Source: Hoylesella shahii DSM 15611 = JCM 12083 (lineage in GTDB: Bacteria > Bacteroidota > Bacteroidia > Bacteroidales > Bacteroidaceae). From it: DNA of 64,000 nucleotides. The notes below the pieces were generated by a model, which worked only from the letters and a program-made list of their open reading frames with translations, had not been told where the DNA came from and did not search any database. How positions within the stretch are numbered: position 1 is the stretch's first letter; each line of letters starts with the position of its first letter. Location: assembly GCF_000613445.1 (NCBI RefSeq), contig NZ_BAIZ01000004.1, forward strand, positions 53,080 through 117,079, read 5' to 3'. Below are positions 55,805 through 64,000 of the stretch, piece by piece. A program made the translations under genes and the position numbers.

Positions 55805-57220
55805 TTAATCATCCTTATCCTGCGCCAGTGGCGCCTCAACGATAACGAAGCCCGACTCAGCTCTCGATGCAAAGAGATATAGTTTGGCGTCTTTGCCGTT
55901 GGCATCTTGCTCAATATAGAAGTTGGTGGTGGGCGATGGAGCTGCATTTCCTGCACCACCCAGGATAAACGAGTAAACAGGTGTGTGCTCGCTTGCCGCC
56001 TCAAAGCGTTCTAAAGCTTCGGCTAGGTTGTTGCCTTTGCTAATGTCGTAGACGTAAAGCGTGGGCGTAGCCTTGCTGGCACTACCAAAACCAGCTGCAC
56101 AGGTGATGAGATAGCGTTTTTTATTAAACATAAATGCACGTGCAGCCACGGCCTCAGCGGGTTGGTTCTCAGCGCTTAGACTAAACTTTTTCTCAGCAGC
56201 GTTACCCGTAAGTGTGATGGGCATGGCCAGTCCGCTATATAGATAATCTCCCGTATTGGCATAACGGTAGATGTTCATGGCCACCTTCATCTTAGCGTCG
56301 GCAGGTAAAATAGTGGGGTCGCCCACTGTTTTATGATCAGACACAGTGAGTCTTAGGATGTTTTGTGCCGTGTTTTCGCCAAAGAAGATATAGCCATCGC
56401 CATTCTTATCAATGTTCAACGACATGTTATCGCCATAGCGTTTACCCGATTCGGGGATGTCTTGCACTACAGAACTGAATATCAGTTGGGGTACAGATGT
56501 GGGTGTTTCCCAGTAATAAATCTTCAAAGGCGAAGGCTTACCGCCTGCCAGCGAGGCCATATATACATGTCCATTGGCCAGCGCACCCATGTTATAGGGG
56601 AATGTACCACCGCCAACATCGGTGAGATCGAGTGGCAGACGGTTAATAACACCCGCCTTCAAATCGTCTACTTTCAACAAGTGCGGTTTGTTAGCCGAAC
56701 GAGTTACCACCAGAACATGTTGCCCATCAAAGTCGGCACAACGTGTGCTGAGCGTGTTAAAGTCTTCGTAACGATTGTCTCCCGTAAAGCTATAAACCTT
56801 AGCTTCGTTAAATTCGGCTCCTGTAGGCGGTATGCGTTTGCGCACCGTCATAAAGTAATCCTTATAGCGATTGTGGTTAAGCACGCGAATGGTGAGTTTC
56901 TTTTGTTCGTCGTCGCGAGCCATTTTGGAGTCGATAACCGAATTTTCGAGTTTCGCTCCATCAGAGAGCGTAGCCTCAAGTTTCAGTGCAGCGAAGTTGG
57001 TTAGGGTGTCAAGCTTAGGGAACGACACCTCTTTTTTCTCTTCATCAATCTTTCCTTCTACTGTTTTATCGCCATTGGCGCCCACGTTCACTATCTTAAT
57101 CGACAGCAAGTCGGTGTCGTATGGTGCATCCATACTGTTTGGATAGTTGTCGCCACACGATGCGAGAGCAGCCATCATCATCACAGCTGCCGCCAATCCT
57201 ATGTTCTTAAGCTTATACAT
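55805..57220 (-). CDS. DUF4623-type surface lipoprotein
   Basis: The protein has 471 residues with a lipoprotein signal peptide (MMAALASCGDN, Cys22). Residues 35-130 look like an Ig-like DUF5018-type domain (LLSIKIVNVG...TIRVLNHNRYKDYFMTV), and the rest is a repeated beta-strand domain, propeller-like, of the DUF4623 family. It is likely a surface glycan-binding protein of the SusCD system. It lies between SusD and the GHL10 hydrolase on the same strand. The 245-base gap to SusD shows no gene. Confidence 0.83.
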   Translation of the reverse strand: MYKLKNIGLAAAVMMMAALASCGDNYPNSMDAPYDTDLLSIKIVNVGANGDKTVEGKIDEEKKEVSFPKLDTLTNFAALKLEATLSDGAKLENSVIDSKMARDDEQKKLTIRVLNHNRYKDYFMTVRKRIPPTGAEFNEAKVYSFTGDNRYEDFNTLSTRCADFDGQHVLVVTRSANKPHLLKVDDLKAGVINRLPLDLTDVGGGTFPYNMGALANGHVYMASLAGGKPSPLKIYYWETPTSVPQLIFSSVVQDIPESGKRYGDNMSLNIDKNGDGYIFFGENTAQNILRLTVSDHKTVGDPTILPADAKMKVAMNIYRYANTGDYLYSGLAMPITLTGNAAEKKFSLSAENQPAEAVAARAFMFNKKRYLITCAAGFGSASKATPTLYVYDISKGNNLAEALERFEAASEHTPVYSFILGGAGNAAPSPTTNFYIEQDANGKDAKLYLFASRAESGFVIVEAPLAQDKDD

Positions 57221-57465
57221 GCTTTTTTTTGAGTTTAAAGTTTGTGTATGCTGAGGGAAGGGGGAGTTTGGATTTGGGGTGTGTTGCTTGAGGCGTGAGT
57301 AGGTTAAAGCCTAAGGAGCGATTACCAATGCCCGTTGACATGGTGAGCAGTAGCCTAGTTTTATGCTGCTACATGCTCCTTTTAGCTTGTCAAACAAGTA
57401 AACTTCTTATCACATTTTCCTCATTTCACCCTTTCATCTTTCCCCTTTCGCACTCATACTTTATA

Positions 57466-59331
57466 TCAATATCCCTCGGGCCATCCCTTTGTTTGACTTA
57501 GATGGTACCCCTCTTTGGCGTAATTCTTAATATCGTTATAGCCGATGGGCGAGAGATAGGGGTTCACATTAGGCAGGTTAAGGAAAGGCAATCGGCCAAT
57601 CGTTTCCTTTGGATAAAAGAAACCCTTCATCAGATTGGCATTTTTACCATTATAGGTAACCAGTTTTCCTGCTGCATTCATCACGCGATAAGCTCCCACA
57701 GTTTTATCGTTAAGCACCTTAGGTAGTTCGGTTGGGAAGTTCACCCACGTGCCCATCAGTAGGTCGGGGTTAGCATCGGTGTCCATATAGTTAAGCTTCT
57801 TCCATCTACGCAGGTCGATAATGCGCGAGAATTCGAAAGCAAACTCCATGCGTCGTTCGCGTCTTATTTCCCATAGAAGTGGCGAAACATCGGCGTCGCG
57901 CTTTGGGTCGTTGTTCAAATCATCTAGTTTCATGGGAGCAGTTTGCTTCACGTGGCGTTCTATTGCTTCGGCATCGAGTGGGCGTTTACGGATGGCGTTG
58001 ATAGAACGGTCGATGTCTGCCTGCGTAACAGCTGCTTCGCCCAAGGTTGCTAGTTCTGCTTTAGCCTCAATCCAGTTGAGCAACACCTCTGCATAGCGCA
58101 TCACGGGATAGCCCGTTACGTTTTTATCGCCCTGAAATTCGGGTGCTGGTGAGCCACCGGTTAGGTTGAGATACGCGAGTGCCGAGCGTGGAATAAACTT
58201 GGTAACATATAGTCCACAGCTCTTTGCATTCTCTGTTGGTTTGTGATAGAACGATGCTTCGAAACGTGGGTCGCGCGTTGCTATCAAGCTATCGAGCGTG
58301 AAATCTTTGGCGGCAGTCATTGTTGTTGAGTTCCAATCTTTGCCATCGTTGCAGATGAATGCCTTGATAAGGTCGAGGTTTGGCCCCATATCTGTGGGCG
58401 AATTAAGGTTGCAATACGATGCCACACAATGTGTTACGCCCTGTTCTGCATCATATTTACGATAGAGGATGCAATCCTTAGCCTTGGTTAAATCTGTAGA
58501 ACCGAAGAGCGAACGGAAGTCGGTTGCGATGGCATACCTATCACTATTGATAACCACCTGCGCGGCTTCTACAGCCAGATTGAAGCAAAGTTTGGCGCGT
58601 TCGTTGTTTTGATAGTGGTATTTTTGCCAGCTACCTTCAAACAAGGCCCATCTTGAAACAAAGGCAGCCACCACATATCGGTTTACATATTGTGCGCCAT
58701 CGTCTTGTTTTACGTTTTGTAGGGCATAGCGGAAATCGGCAAAAACCGAGTCCATCACTTCGTTTCGCGGACTGCGATCTTTGTAAATCTCGCTCAGTTG
58801 GTCGCGATGTACCTCGTGACTATAATAAGGAACATCTCCAAACACGTTTACCAATCGGGCATATTCCAGGGCATGAAAGAAGCGTGCGATGCCCAACCAA
58901 TGGCGGAATTGCTCGCCCGTGAGCTTGTCGCCCATTAGTTGTTGGATTCGGTCTTTCATCACACAGGCTTTTCTAACCCATGCAAAGTTCCACGACGGAC
59001 CGGTAAACTGGCTTTCCCAATCGAGTGTAAGCTCTATGCTTCCTTTCGAACTAGGCACCGACCTACTAAATTGCGGTTGCGAACCTTTAACCACAACATC
59101 GTCGTTAAAGTTGTATTGACCATTAGGAGTGTATGCCGTTTGGCCATATCCCACGCCATATCCAGGGAAGAAGTTGGGATAAAAGGCGTTGGCATAAAGG
59201 CGAACATTGGTTTCGTTCACCCAATATTCGGGGTCTTCAGCAGTGGTTTGCGAGGGCCTTTCCAGCACATCATTGCAGCTAGCGCAAGCAAAGGCACAGG
59301 TGGCGATGAATGAAAATATCTTTAGTTTCAT
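57466..59331 (-). CDS. susD: SusD-like glycan-binding lipoprotein
   Basis: The protein has 621 residues with a lipoprotein signal peptide (CAFACASCNDV, Cys19). It has the SusD helical TPR-like scaffold: HWLGIARFFHALEYARLVNVFGDVPYY and the C-terminal region VMRYAEVLLNWIEAKAEL ... LLWEIRRERRMEFAFEFSRIIDLRRW typical of RagB/SusD domains. It caps the SusC transporter and binds glycan. It starts 11 bases after the SusC stop. Confidence 0.95.
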   Translation of the reverse strand: MKLKIFSFIATCAFACASCNDVLERPSQTTAEDPEYWVNETNVRLYANAFYPNFFPGYGVGYGQTAYTPNGQYNFNDDVVVKGSQPQFSRSVPSSKGSIELTLDWESQFTGPSWNFAWVRKACVMKDRIQQLMGDKLTGEQFRHWLGIARFFHALEYARLVNVFGDVPYYSHEVHRDQLSEIYKDRSPRNEVMDSVFADFRYALQNVKQDDGAQYVNRYVVAAFVSRWALFEGSWQKYHYQNNERAKLCFNLAVEAAQVVINSDRYAIATDFRSLFGSTDLTKAKDCILYRKYDAEQGVTHCVASYCNLNSPTDMGPNLDLIKAFICNDGKDWNSTTMTAAKDFTLDSLIATRDPRFEASFYHKPTENAKSCGLYVTKFIPRSALAYLNLTGGSPAPEFQGDKNVTGYPVMRYAEVLLNWIEAKAELATLGEAAVTQADIDRSINAIRKRPLDAEAIERHVKQTAPMKLDDLNNDPKRDADVSPLLWEIRRERRMEFAFEFSRIIDLRRWKKLNYMDTDANPDLLMGTWVNFPTELPKVLNDKTVGAYRVMNAAGKLVTYNGKNANLMKGFFYPKETIGRLPFLNLPNVNPYLSPIGYNDIKNYAKEGYHLSQTKGWPEGY

Positions 59332-59342
59332 AAGAATGTCAT

Positions 59343-62300
59343 TTAGAAGGTGAGCTGCGCGCCAAACGATAGCGACTTAAACACGGGTGTTCCTGTACCT
59401 GTTCGGCCTAGGTTGTAGGTGTGTCCCGAGGTAAACATCGAGTAACCCGAGATTGCTTCTGGGTCTACAGGCAGTCCGCGCAGGTTATCAAAAGTAATAA
59501 AGTTCTCTAGCGAGAGATAAAGTCTTGCCTTTGTGAGTCCCACTTTGTTAATCAAGTTCTGTTGGAACGAATATCCAAGGTTGATATTCTTAACACGCAG
59601 GTAGGCCATGTTCAGCAGATACTTGCTTTGGCGTTGCATGCTAAAGCCCGTATTATTGTTACCCAAGTCCCATGCACGTGGGTAAAAAGCATCTGTTCTG
59701 TCTTCTCTCCAGTAGTCGGTTGCAAAAGCTTTGGGTATTGCTCCTTCCTTAGCGTTAAATCCGGGGATAGCCAATTGGCCCGAACCCCATATCTTGCGTT
59801 TGCCAATACCTTGGCAGAAGATAGAGATATCAAAACCTTTATAGTCGGCTCCGATGCGGAAACTATACTCGTAACGTGGCGTAGAGTTGCCAATAACAGC
59901 CAAGTCGCCGTGGTCGCCATTGGTTGCCGAGCCAGCATTGATATATCCATCGCCGTCCAAATCTTTAAATTTCACGTCACCAGGTGCAAACACCAGTTTG
60001 TCGCCATCTTCGTATTGCACTTGATAAACGGGGTAACGAGCCGTTTGTTTGTTGGTAGAACGGAGCGTACCTTTATAAATAACGTTGGTGCGAACAATGT
60101 TTTTGCCTGTGGCATCGTATTCAAAATCTTCCTTTTGGAACAGTCTATCGGTAACAAGTCCATAGATATCGCCGTATCTACGACCCGTTGAAAACTCGTC
60201 GTAAACACTTCTCACTTCCCATGGCTTGTGATAATCGGCGCCTTGAATGACGGTTGTGATAGCATCCGAGAGCGAGAAAGTGGCGTTAACGCCCACTCCA
60301 TTGGCAAAGCGATGGTTGAAATCGAGCGACACTTCCCATCCCTTGGTTTGCAGATGTCCGAAGTTACCTTTGGGCGAAGATGTTCCTAGTGTCACTGGTA
60401 GTTCGTTTCCTGGCACAATCATGTCTTTCGTATCGCGCTTAAACCAGTCGAATGTCACACCCAGTTTATTGTCTAAGAAACGCAAGTCAACACCCAGGTC
60501 AAGTGTTTCGATGCGTTGCCAAGTGATATTTCTATCAATCAACGCTGGTGTTCCAAACAAAGGCATGCGTTTGTTGCTACCATCAAGCCATGTGCTTGTG
60601 GCATTGGCCATTACGGCACGATACAAAGTGTTGGGCACAGATTGGTCTCCAATGCTTCCCCACGATGCTCTGAACTTACCAAAACTCACCACTTTGGTGA
60701 TGCTTTGCGCAAGAGGCTCGTTGGTAAACACCCATCCTGCAGAGAAAGAAGGGAATGTGCGCCAGCGCAAATGCTTAGGAAACTTCGACGAGCCGTCGCG
60801 TCTTACGTTGGCTTCGAGCAAATAACGGTCGGCATAAGCATAGTTCACACGTCCAAAGAAGCCCAATTGTCCTTCCCAGTTGCGGTTGCCATCGCCGTTA
60901 TATACACCTCCAGCCAAATGGAATTGCGGGTTTGTTTGGTCGATTAGTCCGCTACGTTCGGTTTGATGTGAGCTCCATTTGCTGGTTACTTGGTTCATAC
61001 CAGCCATAAATTTAAAGGCATGTTCCTTCTCTACCCCCAGTCGTAGGTTGTAAGTGGTATAGGCATTAATGGTGTTATTGTCGGCAGCACGTGTGTCTTG
61101 TCGTACATAATTGGCACTAATATTCGAGTAATAGTCTTCCACGGGGAAGCGATAAGCGGGTATTCCGCCCGTATCGGTTCGGTTTCCATTCTCGTCTACG
61201 TACACGGTATAGCCGTTATCTAGCCACTCAATGGGGTTATACCACACTTGTGCGGCACGATATTGCACTGTCGACTCGTTTGTTTCTAATGCGCTATGGT
61301 CGTAGGTATAATCCACTTTGAAGTCCCAATTCTTCGTAATGTTAACCGTTAAGCCAAGGTTAATATTAAAATATTTGTCTTGACGGTTATTGGTATTGGC
61401 TGCTCCCAGTTCGTAAGAAGCTCACGAATGGCGTTGCCATCACTAGTTACACCAATGGGGAACTGTGGGCTCCAGCGGTAAAGATAGAGCCAAGGGTCGG
61501 AAGCTGTGGTTCCAACGCCTGGATAACGCTTGTTACGGTCTGAGTATATAGAGTTCATTCTCACCGTAACCCACTTGTTAAGTTCTGATTGCAACGACAG
61601 CGAAGCGTTGTAACGGCGAAAGTCGTCGTGCTTAGCAGTGCGCGACATTCCATCTTGTGAGAAATATCCCAGACCTATATTATAAGAGGTATTGCCCGAC
61701 TTACCATTAACCGAGAGGTTGTGTGTCATTGAAGGAGCCCAGCTTCTCACCATGGCTTTCACGCCATCGTAGATGCGATAGCCAAATTTTTGTCCTCCTA
61801 TAACCTCCCAGTCGCGACCGTATTTCACAGGGTCGTCCCAGCTAACGCTACCGCCATACTTCTCTTGCCACTCGCGCATGCGTTGCAAACTCTCTGCACT
61901 GATGCGCCAAAATCCACCAGCGGGCAGGGGGGCACCGCGGTTTATCTGCGCATCTAGGGTGTATTGCAAAGCGTCGATGCCACCCATCTCCAGTTTTCGG
62001 GCTGGGTCTTGAAACGAGAAGTTATTAGAATAGTTCACCTCCAAGCGGTTGCTCTTTGCTCCATTCTTTGTGGTTATGAGCACAACACCAAAGGCAGCCT
62101 TAGCACCATAGATAGAAGCCGAGGCCGCATCTTTAAGTACAGATATGCTTTCCACATCATTGGGGTTCACCACTTGAATGCTAGGTATTTCCACATTATC
62201 AAGCAAAATGAGTGGGGCATTGTTTCCTTCGATAGACCCAATCTGTCCGCGAATCTTGATAAGTGGGTCTGAACCCACCTCACCTGTGGGAACGCGCACG

Positions 62301-62878
62301 TTCATACCGGGCACAACGCCCTGCAGTCCACGACCAATATCGGCGATAGGCCTACTCGTGAGACTCTTATTTACATCTACACTGGTAACAGCTCCTGTAA
62401 GATTGGCTTTCTTTTGTGCGCCATATCCCACCACCACAACTTCGCCCAAGGCCTTGCTATCTTCTTTTAGCACGATGCGCATATTGGTTGTAGCCTTCAG
62501 GGTTTGTGGCAAGAAGCCCACATACGACACCACTATTTGGGCGTTAGCCGACGACAGTCGCAGTTCAAATTCGCCGTTCACATTGGTTACATAGGCGTTG
62601 TTTGTGCCCTTTTCGGTTACGCTGACACCAATTAATGGTTCACCATGGCTGTCGGTCACAACACCTTTGGCCACTTTGCTTTGCTGTTGCAGGGTGGCGT
62701 TGCCCGAAAACTGGTGCGCGGCAGCCACGTTTTCGGCGTGAGCCTTTGGCAAAACAGCCCCAAACCCAAGTGCAAGGCACAGCATGAGCGAAGCTTGCCG
62801 AGGCATAAAGCTTTGCCCAAGTCTTTTTCTTTGGAATCCTTTGAAGAGGTTGTCCGTTCGGTTAGAATACTCGTTCAT
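59343..62878 (-). CDS. susC: SusC-like TonB-dependent glycan transporter (frame break)
   Basis: The repaired protein has about 1178 residues. It has a signal peptide (LALGFGAVLPKAHA), a carboxypeptidase-like domain (GVVTDSHGEPLIGVSV), a TonB-box-like segment (GEVVVVGYGAQKKANLTGAV), the plug (VDVNKSLTSRPIADIGRGLQG, DPLIKIRGQ, LKDAASASIYGAKAAFGVV) and a barrel. The frame breaks at about 61418-61424; one base restores SYELGAANTNNRQDKYFNINL, the usual SusC sequence. The start at 62878 follows the longest frame; an ATG at 62806 just before the signal peptide is an alternative. It heads the SusC-SusD-DUF4623-GHL10 unit. Confidence 0.95.
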
Positions 62879-63816
62879 GTTGTTTACATATATTAAGATT
62901 TGCAGCGCGCACCATAATTAGCCCGCTTGGGCGACCTTGTTTGTTGCCTGGGGTTTGTTCCATGCCGTTGTTTGCACTGTGTGGGCAACGTTTTAAGCTG
63001 CCATTGTGCATGCTTTGCATGATGGTTGTTATAGATACGTGCTTACGTTTTTAGTTCTTTTGCTATTGCTCGCTTGGTTTTTCGAGCGCTTTTGGGCGGA
63101 TAGTTGTTCGCTAAATGGTTTTGGTTAGCAGTTTTTGTGCGTGTCGTCGTCTCCTTATGCTGCATGTTCTTACACTTACTGCCGAGACCTGGCACTGCTC
63201 CTACCCATTGGCGAGGGGCGAATTGTTGAGTCTTCGTCTATAAAGGTTGTTTTTTAGACACTCAATTTGTTCGTATTCCTTAATAAAGGTTTTACAAATA
63301 TAGGTCAAATATCTGTAGGTTGTTAGGTTTTATGCAATAATTAATGTTTCTTTTCGTATTGTTAATACATTTTAAGGTTTAAATTAGGCCACATTTTTTG
63401 CCTTTTCTTGTGTCTGTTTACTATTTTACACCTTGCATTTTGTGTTTACTCGGGGGCTGTGCGCAACAAATGCACGTAGATAAACATACCTTATCGACTG
63501 CCTTTTGCAGGGCATAACCTACGAAACAATGTGTGAAACGAAAATCTCACCACTCTTGATATGGCCTACATAACACGTGCGAGATGGCTAATACACGCAC
63601 CTCACAATTAATACACTCACACCAAGCGGCTAATAAACACGCATTCGCAGTAAAAAAGCAAACTTAACGATGCCGTTTTACCGCGAACGGGTGTATAATT
63701 AAAGATGTATGGCAAGGTGTTGCGACTATCGTGAGTAGCGTTTTTGCTGCATGCTTCTTACTAATATGCCACCATGACTACTTACATCAGAAGCAAATCC
63801 ACTTTCTTACTCATCC
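62879..63816 (-). promoter_or_regulatory. Upstream region of the SusC locus
   Basis: No gene was recognised. A TATATTTG box on the minus strand at 63295-63302 is the best -7 candidate and would give a leader of about 410 bases. At 63570-63650 there are loosely repeated TAATACAC words about 20-22 bases apart, weaker than the true 22-base arrays. No SusR-like or sigma/anti-sigma regulator gene is inside the window. Confidence 0.45.
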
Positions 63817-64000
63817 ACTTACGACCTTACCACCTTACCACCTTACTACCTTACAACCTTACTACCTTACCACCTAACCACCTAACCACCTTACTACCTT
63901 ACTACCTTACTACCTTACCACCTTACCACCTTACCACCTTACTACCTTACTACCTTACTACCTTACCACCTTACTACCTTACTACCTTAACACCTTACCA
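63817..64000. repeat. Decamer tandem repeat CCTTACYACC
   Basis: About 18 units of CCTTACCACC or CCTTACTACC run to the window edge with an almost perfect 10-base period. The tract continues beyond the window. It matches in reverse the short GTAAGGTAGTAA tract at 11060-11080. Confidence 0.9.

Noticed and set aside
63570..63650. A sixth 22-base array near the SusC upstream region
   Set aside because: TAATACAC words recur at 18-22 bases without a constant register, unlike the five accepted arrays.

Overview
The window is a stretch of chromosome from a member of the Bacteroidales, most likely a Prevotella or a close relative. Supporting signs are a SusC/SusD pair, many lipoproteins with Bacteroidetes-type signal peptides, promoters of the TTTG-N19/20-TAnnTTTG type, and Bacteroidetes-only families (DUF4290, DUF5723, DUF4876, DUF4623 and DUF6080-like; all family names here are from memory of the families, not from a search). 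No rRNA, CRISPR array, integrase or transposase was found. One tRNA (Val, anticodon TAC) is present.

Layout. 0-16 kb is mostly housekeeping: a cut-off lipoprotein, tRNA-Val, nadD-gmk-yicC on the minus strand, tsaB, DUF4290-murA-rimM-dxr-rseP on the plus strand, an orphan LolD-like ATPase, a large cation/proton antiporter, asd, a YitT-type membrane protein and ridA. 16.8-22 kb holds clpC and a DUF5723 outer-membrane protein. 22.4-30 kb is a plus-strand envelope cluster: a phosphoethanolamine-transferase-like enzyme, two acyltransferases, a UbiA-type prenyltransferase, a HAD-IB phosphatase and a GtrA domain joined to a large membrane protein. 30-36.5 kb is an AT-rich cassette: HlyD adaptor, C39-peptidase ABC exporter, a 43-residue double-glycine prepeptide, and an ABC permease plus ATPase that look like self-immunity. 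At 36.5 kb the envelope cluster resumes with a second copy of the large membrane protein, followed directly by a Dna2-like nuclease-helicase. 42-46 kb carries clpS-clpA-aat and a guanine-deaminase-like gene. 47-53.6 kb is a TonB-receptor locus with three lipoproteins. 54-63 kb (minus strand) is SusC-SusD-DUF4623-GHL10, a glycan uptake locus.

Two signals are not explained by ordinary genes. First, three non-coding elements of about 0.63 kb (9572-10208, 19510-20132, 41479-42114) share degenerate terminal direct repeats, a TTCTAGA box, a 20-base block at the same internal offset in two copies, and a central array with an exact 22-base period. Second, two more intergenic arrays (30132-30241 and 53810-53985) have different sequences but the same 22-base period, with a short dyad in every unit. 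The other candidate for a new system is the prepeptide/exporter/immunity cassette, which sits inside a putative lipid-linked sugar transfer cluster.

Quality warning. Thirteen frame breaks were found in ten otherwise intact genes, and every one is explained by a net loss of bases, usually one base from a run of two to four. This looks like systematic deletion error in the sequence rather than gene decay. The affected genes are annotated here over their full repaired span.
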